A stretch of 64,000 bases of DNA, taken from Vitellaria paradoxa (lineage: Eukaryota; Streptophyta; Magnoliopsida; Ericales; Sapotaceae). Made by a program: the position numbers and the translations under genes. The notes below the pieces were generated by a model. It did no database searches, was not told the origin of the DNA, and saw only the letters and a list, made by a program, of their open reading frames with translations. The first letter of the stretch is position 1; every line of letters begins with the position of its first letter. Shown piece by piece: positions 1-11,230 of this stretch. The stretch covers positions 28,300,457-28,364,456 of the forward strand of contig CM034236.1 of NCBI GenBank assembly GCA_019916065.1. The letters are read 5' to 3'.

Positions 1-345
1 CCACAGAGTCTTCCAAAAGTAGCTCGCAAACTTAACATCCCTATCTAGCACGATGAAAGTAGGTAGTCCATGCAGTTTGAAAACCTCCCTAAAGAACAAC
101 TTAGCCACGTGTGAAGCATCGGCTATTTTGGTGCACAGTATGAAGTGGGTCATCTTAGAAAATTGGTTAACTACTACCAAAATGGAATCATGACCTCTAG
201 TAGTCCTAAGTAAGTGGGGAACAAAGTCCATACTAACGTCCTTCCATGGTACATAAGGGATAGGTAACAGTGTGTACAATCTAGAGTTTTGTTTTTTAGC
301 CTTTGCAAGCTGACATGTGCGACACTGAGAAACAATTTTAGCCAC
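1..345 (-). pseudogene. Ty3/gypsy integrase core, fragment
   Basis: Read on the minus strand, this stretch is open for about 110 codons without a methionine start. It shows the end of the zinc-binding domain (CRTCQLAK, a CxxC pair, near 310-335), then the catalytic core with a first Asp in SMDFVP and a second in VLDRDVKF near the left edge. The enzyme inserts retrotransposon cDNA into chromosomal DNA. The catalytic Glu lies outside the window. Upstream (about 345-620) the zinc-binding half continues, with breaks. Confidence 0.8.
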
Positions 346-624
346 ATCTTTCTTTAATGATGGCCAGTAAAACCTACTTCGAGTAAGGCAATGGTCTTAT
401 TCCTACCAAAATGGCTAGCTAATCCCTGCGCATTGAACTCCCAAACTAAAAATTCTCGAACAGAAATACGAGAAATGCACAACTTGGACCCACGAAATAA
501 GTAACCTTCTTGAATAATAAAATCAACAAACTCGCGACGATTATCATCCTAGATGTCTTGAATGATTAAGCCAAAGTCTGGGCAAGTCAGGTATTCATTT
601 TTAAGTCTATCAAAACCTATGACA

Positions 625-1900
625 CTAACACTCATAGATTGCAAAGTGCGACTTACTCAAAGCATTAGCAACCTTATTTTCTACACCTGCCCGGTGATTG
701 AGAACAAAGGTGTGTCCTTCAAGAAACTCTACCCATGAAGCATGCTTATTTCTTAATTTCTTTTGGGAATGAAGGTATTTTAAGGCCTGATGGTTAGAGT
801 ATAAAGCAAACTCATGTGGTAGCACGTAATATCGCCAATGCCACAAAGCATGAACGACAGCAAACAGCTCTTTATCATATGTAGAATATTGCTTCCTAGA
901 TTCGTTAAGTTTTTCACAGAAATATGCTATCGACCGGCCTTCTTGACTTAAAACACCTCCTATACCTATTCCAGACGCATTACAAGCAACTTTAAAGACT
1001 TTAGAAAAGTCAGGGTGCCTCAAAACAGGGCTTCTACGATTTTTTTCTTGATTTCCTCAAATTCCCTCTTGGCTGTTGCAGTTCATTGAAAACCATCATT
1101 TTTCTTGCAATTAGTGCTGGGAGCCATAATAGACCTAAAACCCTTCATGAATCTCCTATAGAAGACGGCTAATCCATGGAAACTACGAACCTTTGAAATA
1201 GTCTTAAGTTCAGGCCACTCTTGAATAGCCCTCACTTTTTAAGGGGCTACTGCTATTCCTTAGTTAGAAATAATGAATCCAAGAAAAGACACTTGAGGCT
1301 GCATGAATGAACGCTTATTAATGTTCGCATAAAGTTGCGCAGTTTGCAATACCCCTAGGACTGGCCTGAGTTGACCTAGGTGTTTTTTCTTGATCTTAAT
1401 GTAAATAAGCATATCATCAAAGTGCACGACCTAAAATTTTCCTAGAAGAGGGTGTAGGACCTGAGTTATGACTCTCATGAAGGTACTAGGAGAATTGGAC
1501 AATCCAAATGGCATTACTAGTTATTCATACAATCCATCGGGGGTCTTAAAAGCAGTTTTTCACTCATCGGCTGGCCTAATGCGAATCTGATGATAGCCGC
1601 TATGAAGATCTATCTTGGAGAACCAAAGCGAACTCGCTAGAAGGTCTAGCATATCCTTGAGACAAGGAATAGAAAACCTATACTTGACAGTGACTTACTG
1701 ATGGCTCTATTAGCCATGCACATTCTCCATGACCTGTCTTTCTTAGGAGTTAATAAAGCAGGCAACACAAGGAGTAAGACTCTCTCGAATAGCACCCCTC
1801 TATAAAAGTTCTCCTACTTGTTTTTGCAACATAGCAAGCTCACTAGGGTTCGTCCTATAATGAGGTAAATTAGGCAATTGAGATCCATGTATGAAGTCAT
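625..1900 (-). pseudogene. Ty3/gypsy reverse transcriptase and RNase H, degenerate
   Basis: The best open part (625-1023) is an RNase H domain with CNASGIGIGGVLSQEG, YSTYDKELFAVVHAL and the end motif VENKVANALSKS. The first catalytic Asp (DASG in copy 2) is Asn here, so this copy could not degrade RNA in a DNA hybrid. The reverse transcriptase lies upstream in the element (about 1030-1900) and is broken by several stops. Its homology to copy 2 is visible at DNA level, including the region matching the catalytic YFDD of copy 2. Gene order RT-RH-INT is that of Ty3/gypsy, not copia. Confidence 0.75.
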
Positions 1901-2600
1901 AGCATGCTGAATGTCCCGCATAGGGGGAAGCCCCTCAGGGAGATCTGTAGATATCGCATCCTTAAACTACTTAAGTAACTGAGCAAGTTCAGGGTCAAGA
2001 GTTCCAAGACTTGTAGGTTGGATATGGTAAACATTCTCGACCACCAGAACTAAAACAAATCCACACTCTGTTCCAACTTTCCCAAATTCTTTCCTATTCA
2101 TTAACTGGATGGTGATTGTCTTTAGAATAGGGGAAAGTGAGATGGGCTTAGCCTAGGAACCTGACTTAGGTGGAAACTCAAATTTTTGTTCCCTTAGCTT
2201 AACAAGGTTCAATTGGATGATCTTACCTTGGTGTTGAAAGTGTTAAAGAGTGCCCATGATGTATCACGTCTATATCATAAATCCACGGAAGACCAAGTAA
2301 CACGTGTGACGTCCAAAGGAAGAACACCACACCACCCTTTATCGGAGTAACTTCCTATTTGGAGAGGAACCAAACACTTGTGGGTAACGGAAAGACTAGT
2401 TGTGTCTACCTAAGCTACCCGAAAAGGATGGGGATGTGGCTCTAGCTTAAGCCCAATCCTATTAAGTGCTCGAGTGGATACTACATTCATGGTACTACCC
2501 CCATTTATGACTATTTTACAAATTTTAGTCCCACGTTTAAGAAAGTCTGGAATATGCTAGTGCGATTCCAATTTTTCTCCTTCACAAGGGTTGATAAGAT
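1900..2600 (-). pseudogene. Ty3/gypsy protease region, degenerate
   Basis: This stretch lies between gag and reverse transcriptase, where the retroviral-type aspartic protease belongs. It aligns at DNA level with 7740-8500 of copy 2 (shared blocks such as caaatccacac and ttcctattcat). No long frame survives and the active-site DTG was not located with certainty. The assignment rests on position and on homology to the other copy. Confidence 0.5.
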
Positions 2601-2603
2601 ACA

Positions 2604-3887
2604 CTATATGACACCAAGATGGAATTCATCCCCAGCTTCTTGTTCATCACCCCCATCCTTAGGATTAAAACCGTCAACTTGCTCGAACTCATCAGACTCA
2701 GGTGACGGTTCTAGACCCTGATTGAGCACAAGTGCTCGTTGTGGACACTGTGAAACAATGTGTCTCCTTCTATGGCAGTTATGACGTTGAATACTCGATG
2801 TACTAGGTCGAGACCCAGAAAAAGTAGATTCAGTACCTTGTTTATCCTGATTTCCCAAATTAGGATTGTTACTCCCCTGTGAAGCAAGAGTTCTAGTTTG
2901 TAAACTCCCACTTGGTTTTTGAGAAGAGAATGATTTAGATTGTTGGAATTGAGAAGTCATCCGTTTGGGGGTCAAGAGTTTATACAGTTGTTCAATGAAT
3001 AGCGCCTTATGACAGGCATCTTCTAAAGACTCAGGAGAAAACAAACTAGCCTCTCTCTTGAGTTCGGGTCGCAACCCATTAACGAATCTAACCACTGTTC
3101 GCTAAGACTCCTTCCTGATGTCACATCTCATACAAAAAGTTTAAAATTAGACATGTACTCAATTACACTAAGAGATGCTTGTCTTAAATTCATTAACTGA
3201 TCATTCAATTAGTTTTTATAATAAGCAGGAAGGTATTTCTTTTGCAATTTAACTTTCATGTCAATCTAACGATTCATGGGTGAGACCCCAATTCTCTCTC
3301 TCGTTCTGGATATGCTGCCAATAGCGCTTGGTAGAACCGACTAACTTTATTTGGGCAAACATGACTTGATGTAAGTTTGACATACGGTATCACCTAAAAT
3401 AATCATCAATTTTAAGAAGCCAATCAGAAAAGACATGGGGGTCTAGCTGTCAATCAAAGGATGGAGCTTCAACCTCAACAGCCTTGACTATATTGTTAAA
3501 CTTATTATGGTGGTTTTTAGTGTATTGCATAGGTGATCTAACCCCATAATGACGCTCCTGCGGCCTATGATCCGCGACACAATTGGCTTGAGGGAATCTA
3601 TTACCATAGCCTAGAACAGAGTTTGTATCATCCTCAATGTCTTTCGCAAGAGGACCACGAGGAAATTCTAGTTGGCAATGGCCACTTTGTTAAAGTCCAA
3701 TAGAACACGCGGAACTATAGGAAGGATCTAACATTTGTACGAGAGGACTAGGGATGTCACCCTTTTGATCATCCATTTGACATTTGCCTAAAACTCTCAC
3801 TTATCTATCAATGTCCGGACGAAGTTGGTTCATTGAATCCTGGAGTGTGTTCACGTTATATTCTATGGTAAAAACTTTTTGATCCAT
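2604..3887 (-). pseudogene. Ty3/gypsy gag, degenerate
   Basis: The likely start is the ATG at 3885-3887 (MDQKVF), matching MNQKAS in copy 2. The frame stops within 40 codons at a TAA. The matrix/capsid-like part (about 3100-3600) is recognisable from copy 2 (APSFDGQLDP). The open C-terminal part (2604-3095) has FVNGLRPELKREASLF, a Ser/Gln-rich linker and a decayed zinc knuckle in which the first Cys pair is partly lost (HNCHRRRHIVSQCPQ). Gag would form the particle and bind element RNA. Confidence 0.75.
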
Positions 3888-4756
3888 GGTGAAAGGGATA
3901 CGAATTAAGGTATGAAAGGGTAAAGGAAATGGGGTTAAGAGAGAAACTGCAAAAGGTTCTTTCTCTCTCTCTCTCTTTTTTAAACAACGGTGATGAAATG
4001 GATATTCTATGCTGATATCAACTCAAATTGAAACAAAAGTAATTAAAAACATGTTTGACCAAAGTAAATGTCACAAATATGCAATTAATAAAAATGACTC
4101 AGTATGATTGCGTGCAAATTTATGGTAGTAGGGGTATGGGGAATGGTGGCTCTCTAATAATTGTAATCTCACAAAAAGAAGTCTAATAATTGTAGGTCAA
4201 AAAGAGCCTGAAATGCAAATTTAATATCTTTCTTAGCTAAACAGAATATGTAATCACAGTTTCGAGTAAAGAACACATACCCTTGCAAAGCGTAAACCAT
4301 TCTGGGGTCGCCAAAGAGTCGTCAGAGCTTAGCCGGCGATCGAAGCTTACTAGAGATATCACGAACAGAGTCACTGGAAGACGGCGAGACTGGTCACTTG
4401 TGGTCATGGGCTCCCAGCTAGGTGAACAGCGGTGGTAATTGGTTCTGAAGATGATCCGAAGTGGATCCTGAGCAATCAACCTCGCTGTTTGGCGGCTTTG
4501 GGATTTGTCAATGAAGATCGACGATCAACTAGTTGATGGTACAGGGCTGACAAGGATGTACAAAGGTAGATCAGTGGAGTAACCTTTGCCGGTAATGATG
4601 ATTCTAATAATAATCGGTGATAGAAATATTAAAATGACTACGGCTATGGTTTGGCTTCGAATGGCTACGGCTAAAGTTTGGTTTCGAACGGCTAGGTTTT
4701 GGTTTCAAACGGTTGTGGCTAGGGTTTGGTTTCGAACGGTAACAGTGAATTAATTT

Positions 4757-4768
4757 GCTCTGATACCA
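4757..4768 (-). promoter_or_regulatory. Second, internal primer-binding site
   Basis: On the minus strand this reads TGGTATCAGAGC, complementary to the 3' end of plant initiator-methionine tRNA. It is an exact copy of the site at 4825-4836, 68 bp away, and is followed by the same kind of short LTR-edge sequence (cttgacg). It arose by a tandem duplication of the leader. Confidence 0.75.
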
Positions 4769-4824
4769 CTTGACGAACAGTTGGGGCTAGGGTTTGGTTT
4801 CGAACGGTGATAGTGAATCGATTT

Positions 4825-4836
4825 GCTCTGATACCA
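4825..4836 (-). promoter_or_regulatory. Primer-binding site of gypsy copy 1
   Basis: The minus strand reads TGGTATCAGAGC two bases from the LTR edge, which is the initiator tRNA-Met primer site used by most plant LTR retrotransposons to start cDNA synthesis. It fixes the element's direction and the LTR boundary. Confidence 0.9.
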
Positions 4837-4838
4837 CT

Positions 4839-5175
4839 TGATGTAGCACAACGGAACAAAAGAGCACAAGAATACAAGAATAATGACGAAAATAAGAACT
4901 AAGAAAATAAAACTCATTATTGCAATATCATTCTCAAAGTTGAATATTCCTTACAATCTCCAACCGTTTATATAGGGTAGGATTGAAGACCAAATCAAGT
5001 AATTTTATAAATAAAATAATCAAATCACAATCAAATTATAATCAAATATCAAAATTTAAGAAAATAAATAAATTAAACTCCTAAAAATCCTCCCTCCTAA
5101 GATTAACCTATCCAATTCAAATTATATCTCCACTTAGAATATTTGAACTGGAAATGGCTATTACGATCCTCATCG
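4839..5175 (-). repeat. Shared LTR of the gypsy tandem pair
   Basis: 337 bp, starting TGATGTAGCA and ending CATCG on the + strand, with the inverted termini TGATG/CATC(A). It is homologous to the LTR at 10668-10987. On the minus strand it holds a TATA-like stretch (CTATATAAACGG, about 4966-4978), the likely promoter. It serves both as 5' LTR of copy 1 and as 3' LTR of copy 2: gag-side leader lies on one side and integrase tail on the other. Confidence 0.85.
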
Positions 5176-6470
5176 GATGGTCTCAAAATCAAGCACATCT
5201 GTGGTCGGCTTTACATTCGACTGCTGAAGAGGTGGAATGGCTGGCACTGGTGAAGGAACAGAAGAGTTGATGGAGTAACTTGTAGATGTACCAGTAGGAA
5301 AAATTGGAGGCTTGAGTGTGCCTCGGTAAGGTAACAAGTCCTCTACATTGAAAACTGAACTAATATTTATGTCGGTAGGTAAATCAATTAAATAAGCATT
5401 ATGGTCCAATTTGCTACTGATATGAAGAGGTCTAATGGGACGTGAATACAACTTCTTGCAGGAATGTTTTGGATAACGCTCTACGCAAACACGAACCATA
5501 ACATAGTCCCCTTCATTAAATGCAACATTGCAACGATGTATATCAGTAGCTAGTTCGTAATCTAGATTACAAGTCACAAATTTACATCGAACGTTAGCAT
5601 AGATATCATGAATGTGTTGGGTAAAAGATTCAGTTGATTGAGACGGTCGGCTATCAAAGGGTAAGGGAATAAGGTCAATAGGCAGGTGAGGAATAACACC
5701 ATGAACACACTCAAAAGGACTCTTACTAATAGAACGATTGATAGAGCTATTATAGGCAAATTTAGCGGTAGGGAGTAACAAATCCCAAGTACCCTGATGT
5801 TCCCTAACTAGACACCTAAGCATGTCTCCTAAACTCCGATTAACTTTCTCAATCTAGTTATTAGTCTGGGGTAGTTTCCACAGTGTCTTCCAAAAATAGC
5901 TCACAAACTTAACATCCTATCTGGCATGATGGAAGTAGAAAGTCTATACAGTTTGACAACTTCCGTAAAGAGCAACTTAGTCACGTGTGAAGCATCAGTT
6001 GTTTTGGTGCACGATATGAAGTGGGCCATCTTAGAAAACCAATCAACTATAACCAGAATAGAATCATGATCTATGGCAGTCCTAGATAAGTCAAGAACAA
6101 GGTTGTCCATATTGATGTCCTGCCATGGTGCATGTGGGATAGGTAATTGTGTGTACAACCTAGAGTTTTGCTTTTTAGCTTTTATTGCCTGACATGTGTG
6201 ACACTAAGAAACAATTCTTGCCACATTTTTCTTTAATGATAGTTAGTAAAACCTATCTTCGACTAGGGCAATGGTCTTATCCCTACCAAAAGGGCCAGCT
6301 AATCCCTTTGCATGTAATTCCTAAACCAAAAATTCTCGAACAAAAGTACGAGGAATGCATAACTTGGACTCACGAAACAAGTAGCTATCTCGAATAGCAA
6401 AATCAATAAGTTCACGATGGTTACCATCCTGGATGTCTTGAAAGATTAGGCCAAAGTCTGGACAATTCGA
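5176..6470 (-). pseudogene. Ty3/gypsy integrase, broken
   Basis: Two frames survive. 5901-6158 is the start of the core (INMDNLVLDLSRT, then DHDSILVIVDWFSKMAHF). 5170-5823 runs from the end of the core (HQGTWDLLLPTAKFAYNSSINRS) into the C-terminal domain (YVMVRVCVERYP, ISSVFNVEDLLPYRG) and a Pro/Ser-rich tail of about 50 residues. No chromodomain was recognised after the FNVEDL motif. A CxxC remnant (6180-6215) marks the zinc-binding part. The frame breaks near 5825-5900. Confidence 0.8.
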
Positions 6471-6474
6471 GTAT

Positions 6475-7979
6475 TCATCTTTTAAGCCTTTCGAAACCTA
6501 TGACACTTACAATCATAAACTGTAAAGTGAGGACAATCCTGCTCAAAGCATCAACAACCTTATTGTCTACATTGGTGTGATGATTAAGAATGAAGGTATA
6601 TTCTTGAAGAAACTTTACCCATGATGCATGCTTATTGCTTAATTTCTTTTGGGAATGAAGGTATTTTAAAGGCTGATGGTCGGAGTATAAAACAAACTGT
6701 TGTGGTAACAAGTAATACTGCTAATGCCACAAAGCACGTATAACAGCAAACAGCTCTTTACATATGTAGAATATTGCTTCCTAGATTCATTAAGCTTTTC
6801 GCTGAAATATACTATCGGCTTTCCTTCTTGACTTAAAAGCACCTCCTATACCTATCCCAGAGGCATCACAAGCAACCTCAAAGACTTTAGAAAAGTCAAG
6901 GTGTCTCAAAAGAGGGGCTTCTACCATTCTTTTCTTAGTTTCCTCAAATGCCCTAGTGGCAGTTGCGGTCCACTGAAAACTTCCTTTTTTCATGCAATCT
7001 GTGATGGGAGTCATAATAGAGCCAAAACCCTTAATGAATCTCCTATAGAATGCGGTTAACCCATAGAAACTATGAACCTCTGAAATAGTCTTAGGTTCAG
7101 GCCACTCACGAATAGCCCGCACTTTTTTCGGGTCCGCAGTTATTCCTTGTTCAGAGACAATAAACCCGAGAAAAGATACTTGTGATTGCATAAACGAGCA
7201 CTTGTTGATGTTCGCATAAAGCTGCTTAGTTCGCAAAACCTCTAAAACTTGCCTAAGATGACTTAGGTGTTCTTTCTTAATCTTATTGTAGATAAGTACG
7301 TCATCAAAATATACGACCAAAAGTTTCCCCAGGAAAGGGTGTAAGACCTGAGTCATGACCCTCATGGAGGTACTAGGAGCATTGGATAACTAAATGGCAT
7401 TACTAGCTATTCATACGAGCCATCAGGGGTTTTCCACTCAACGCCCGGCCTAATGCGCATCTGATGCTAGCTGCTATGAAGATCTATCTTGGAGAACCAA
7501 AGGGAGCTGGCTCAAAGGTCTAGCATATCCTTGGCACGAGGAATGGAAAATCTATACTTGACAATGATCTTATTAATGGCTCTATCATCAATACACATTC
7601 TGCATGATTTGTCTTTCTTAGGAGTTAATAAAGCAAGTATAGTACAAAGACTAAGACCCTCTCGAATAGCAACCTCTTGTAGCAGTTCTACTTGTTTTTG
7701 TAACTTAGCACACTCACTAGGATTCATTCTATAATGAGGTAAATTAGGCAATTGGGATCTAGGTGTGAAGTCCATGGCATGCTGAATGTCCCACATAGAG
7801 GGAAGCCCCTCAGGGAGATCTTCAGGTGTCACATTCTTAAACTTCTCAAGCAATTGAGCAAGTTCACGATCAAGTGTTACGAGATTTGTAGGTTGGATGT
7901 AGAAAACATTCTTGACCACCAGAGCTAAAACAAATCCACACTTTGTCCCAACTTTCTCAAATTCTTTCCTATTCATCAA
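6475..7979 (-). pseudogene. Ty3/gypsy reverse transcriptase-RNase H, broken
   Basis: 7512-7979 covers the protease-RT junction and RT fingers (LPHYRMNPSECAKLQKQVE, LTPKKDKSCRMCIDDRAINK). 6790-7365 carries the palm with the catalytic YFDDVLIY at about 7300-7311 and the RT-RNase H connection (WPEPKTISEVHSFYGL, AFYRRFIKGF), ending in the RNase H start with CDASGIGIGG. 6475-6711 is the RNase H C-terminal half. Each break is a short indel or a stop. The enzyme copies element RNA into DNA in the particle. Confidence 0.85.
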
Positions 7980-8700
7980 CTGGATGGTGTGTGTCTTTGG
8001 AGTAGGGGAAAGTGAGATGGGCTTAACCTAGGAACCCGACTTAGGTGGAGACTCAAATTTTTGTTCCCTTGGCTTAATAGGGTTCAATTGGATGGTCTTA
8101 TCTTGGTGTTGGAAAGTGTTAGAGCGCCCATGATGTATCACATCCATGTCATAAATCCACAGATGACCAAGTAACACATGTGACGTCCGTAGGAAGAACA
8201 TCACACCATACTTTATCAGAGTAACTTCCTATCTAGAGGGGGACTAAACACCTGTGGGTGACAGAAAGACTAGTTGTGTCTACCTAAGCTACCCGGAAAG
8301 GATGGGGATGTGGCTCTAGCTTAAGCCCAATCCTATTAAATGCTCGAGTAGATACTACATTTATGGTATTTTCCCCATCTATGACTATCTTACAAACCGT
8401 AGTCCCACATTTAAGGAAAGTCTAGAATTTGCTAGTGCTCTTCCAATCTTCCTCCTTCACAGGGATTGATAAAATGCACCGCGTGACACCAAGATGGAAT
8501 TCATCCCCAGCTTCTTGTTCCTCACACCCCTCCTTAGGATGAAAACCATCAACTTGCTCAAACGCATCAGACTTAGGTGACGGTTCTAGACCCTAATTGA
8601 GCATAAGTGCTTGCTGTGGACACTACGCAACAATATGTCCCCTCTTATGACAGTTATGACATTAAATGTTTAAATTACTAGGGCGGGACCGAGAAAAAAG
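7980..8700 (-). pseudogene. Ty3/gypsy protease region, degenerate
   Basis: This lies between the RT frame and gag and aligns with 2100-2600 of copy 1. No frame of useful length remains and no certain active site was seen. It is assigned by its place in the element. Confidence 0.5.
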
Positions 8701-8713
8701 TAGATTCAGTACC

Positions 8714-9757
8714 TTATGTACCCTGATTTCCCAAATTAGGACTATTACTTTCTTGTGAAGTAGGAGTTTCAGTTTGTAAACTCCCACTTGGTTTTTGAGA
8801 AGAGAATGACTTAAACTGTTGGAATTGAGAAGTCATCTGTCTAGGGGTAGATAGTTTATATAGTTGTTGAATGGAAAGTGCCTTGTGAAAGGCGCCTTCT
8901 AAAGATTCAGGAGAAAACAAACTAGCCTGTCTCTTGAGTTCGGGCTGCAAACCATTAACGAATCTACCCATTGTTCCTCAAGACTCCTACCTAATGTCAC
9001 ATCTCATAAAAGGAGTTTCAAAACTAGACATGTACTTGGTGACACTAGGAGATGCTTGTCTTAAGTTCATTAACTGATCATTCAGTTGGTCTCTATAGCA
9101 GGAAGGTATTTCTTTTGCAATTTAACTTTCAAGTCAATCCAACGATTAATGGGTGGGGTCCCAAATCTCTCTCTCTCAATCTGGACACGCTGCCAGTATC
9201 ACTTGGAAAAGCCAACTAATTTCATTCAGGCAAACATGATGTAAATCTGACATACGATACCACCTAAAATAATTTTGAATTTTAAGAAGCCAATTAGAAA
9301 AGACACTGGGGTCTAACTGTCCATCAAAGGATGGAGCTTCAACCTCAACAGCCTTGACTATATTGTTAAACTCATCATGGTGATTTCTAGGGTATTGCAT
9401 AGGTGGTCTAACCCCATATTGATGCTCCTGCAGCCTGTGATTGGAGACACAATCGACTTGAGTGAATCTATTACCATAGCCTAGAATAGAGTTTGCATCA
9501 TCCTCAATGTCTCTCCCATGAGGACCACGAGAAAACTGTGGTTGGCCATGGCAACTGAGATAAAATCCAATAGAACCAGTGGAACTACAGGAAGGGTCTG
9601 GCATTTGTCCGAGAGGAATAGGGATGTCACCCCTCTGACCATCCATCTTACGTTTGTCTTCAGTTCTAGATAGTCTATCAAAGTCCTCACGTAGTTGGTT
9701 CATTGAATCCTAGATTGTGTTCACATTTTGTTCTATGGCAGAAGCTTTTTGATTCAT
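8714..9757 (-). pseudogene. Ty3/gypsy gag, broken
   Basis: The probable start ATG is at 9755-9757 (MNQKASAIEQN). It is followed after 15 codons by a TAG at 9710-9712 where copy 1 keeps CAG (3840-3842). 9176-9703 then reads through a hydrophilic N-terminal part to the gag capsid-like core (EVEAPSFDGQLDPSVFSNWL). 8714-8971 is the C-terminal part (FVNGLQPELKRQASLFSPES). The zinc knuckle near 8600-8680 is decayed. Confidence 0.8.
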
Positions 9758-10667
9758 GGTGAAAGGGATATGAAGTAAGGTATGAAAAGGTAAAGGAGAT
9801 GGGGTTAAGAAATAAATTGCAAAGTCTTTCCTTTTTTTTAAATATTTTTTTAAACAAGGGTGGTGAGATGGAGATTCTATGCTAATATTAACTCAAATTG
9901 AAACAAGTAATGAAAAAAATGCTAGGCCAAAGTCACAATTATGCAATTAATAAAAACGACTTAATATGATTGCTCGTAAATTTCTGGTAGTAGGGATATG
10001 GGGAATGGGAAATGTTGGCTCTCTGATAAATGTAATCTCACAAAAGGATGCTAACAATTGTAGGTCACAGAGTGCCCGACATGCAAATTTAATATCTTTC
10101 TTAACCAATAAGATTATTAAACATGGTTCTCATGTAGGAATTTTATACCTTACGAAGGCAACGAAGAACCCTGTTGTTGACATCGACACTGGAAAATTCG
10201 TCGAAAGATTGCTGGCCGGTGACTGGAGTGTTGCCAAAAACTAGAGCTCATTGGAAAAGGTAGCACTAGGATTGCCGAATGATGGCGAGAGCGGTGGAAG
10301 TTGCCGATGGATGAAAAACTTAAGTATGCGATCACACGCACTAGAGAAGAGAGCTGAGAGTGGATTTCTCTCACCATCGGCTATTTGGTCCGTGATCGGA
10401 GTCGGAACTAGGGGCTTGGTCGATGGACCTCATCAACAGGTGGTGAGTTTACCTTCGCTGATAGATTGGGCAATTGATGTTGGGGTCGCAGTTGTACTGG
10501 CGATGCAGTTGTGAACCAGCATTGGTTGGCACTGCCATTTAAGGTCTGGCACTAGTTTTGTTGCGGTAGCGGTGTACGACGGCGATGGTGAACGACTTAG
10601 GTTGTTTCGAAGAGTGGGTTTCTGAAGAATATTGATGGCTGTAGGATTCTTTCACTCTAATACCACT
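9758..10667 (-). other. Leader of gypsy copy 2
   Basis: Non-coding leader between gag and the 5' LTR. It includes a T-rich run (9830-9855). The 10140-10640 part is richer in G+C and carries GCCGGTGA-like words, similar in style to leaders of other elements in this window. The primer-binding site next to the LTR has mutated at two positions. Confidence 0.65.
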
Positions 10668-10987
10668 TGACGTAGCATAGCGGAACAAAGAACGCAAGAA
10701 CTTTGAAGAAATAAGAACTAAGAAAATAAAACTAATTTATTTCAATATCAATCTTAAAGCTGAGTCTTCCTTACAATGTCTAACCCTTTATATAGGTTAG
10801 GGCTATATACCAAATCAATTAATTTCCTAAAAATAAAATAATCAAACCACAATCAAATCTCAAAATTTAAGGAAAACAAACAAATTAAATTCCTAAAATT
10901 TCTCCCTCCGAAAATTAACTTATTCAATTCAAATTGTGTCCTTGCCTAGAATATTTGAACTGGAAATGGTTATCATGATTCCCATCA
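10668..10987 (-). repeat. 5' LTR of gypsy copy 2
   Basis: 320 bp from TGACGTAGCA to CCCATCA. It is homologous to 4839-5175 across its whole length, including a TATA-like box on the minus strand (CCTATATAAAGGG, about 10788-10800). It marks the right edge of the gypsy tandem. Confidence 0.85.
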
Positions 10988-11039
10988 CCGAAGAATGACA
11001 AAACTACCTGAGAATGGTGGTCTAAGAGTGAACGTTTTA

Positions 11040-11230
11040 GTCAAGAGTAGGCATTGGTCATGGTAGCCAGAAGTTGGTCTTGGGAGCAACGAGGACCATA
11101 ATTAAGCCGAGCAAGAAGTGGAACCTTCATAAGCTCTTCCCATTGTCTCATCATCTCAACATTACTCCCTAGAAAAAGGTTGAAACTATAAGAAACGGTC
11201 ACTAAGAGCCTTGAGGCCTTGTTTGCTTTC
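11040..11230 (-). pseudogene. Ty1/copia gag scrap
   Basis: On the minus strand this matches the gag of copia D at 24880-25010: shared words include cttcccattg, catcatctca, cggtcactaa and gagccttgag. Only about 190 bp remain and no frame is open. It sits in the intron upstream of the first visible LepA exon. The rest of 10988-11655 shows no gene. Confidence 0.6.

Larger units (their letters stand above)
3888..4838 (-). other. Leader of gypsy copy 1 with repeats and duplicated primer site
   Basis: Untranslated leader between the LTR and gag on the minus strand. Position 3962-3982 holds a CT-rich run. The part next to the LTR (4642-4808) is made of about five imperfect 21-27 bp units built on GGCTAGGGTTTGGTTTCGAAC. 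One duplication of 68 bp has copied the primer-binding site. The corresponding leader of copy 2 (9758-10667) is different in this part. Confidence 0.7.
1..5175 (-). mobile_element. Ty3/gypsy LTR retrotransposon, copy 1 (3' part cut by window edge)
   Basis: Minus-strand element read right to left: 5' LTR (4839-5175), primer site, leader, gag, protease, reverse transcriptase, RNase H and integrase, cut off at position 1 inside the integrase core. It is homologous along its whole length to the copy at 5176-10987: position 1 pairs with about 5878 and the gag ATG at 3885-3887 pairs with 9755-9757. Its upstream LTR is also the downstream LTR of copy 2. Many stops and frameshifts make it inactive. 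No chromodomain was recognised in the better preserved tail of copy 2, so the lineage within Ty3/gypsy is left open. The rest of the integrase and the 3' LTR should lie left of the window. Confidence 0.9.
5176..10987 (-). mobile_element. Ty3/gypsy LTR retrotransposon, copy 2
   Basis: Complete in outline on the minus strand: 5' LTR 10668-10987, leader, gag, protease, RT, RNase H, integrase, with 4839-5175 as its 3' LTR. About 6.1 kb including both LTRs. The coding parts are broken by stops, but longer frames survive than in copy 1. Its primer site (10656-10666 region) has decayed from TGGTATCAGAGC to TGGTATTAGAGT. Confidence 0.9.
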
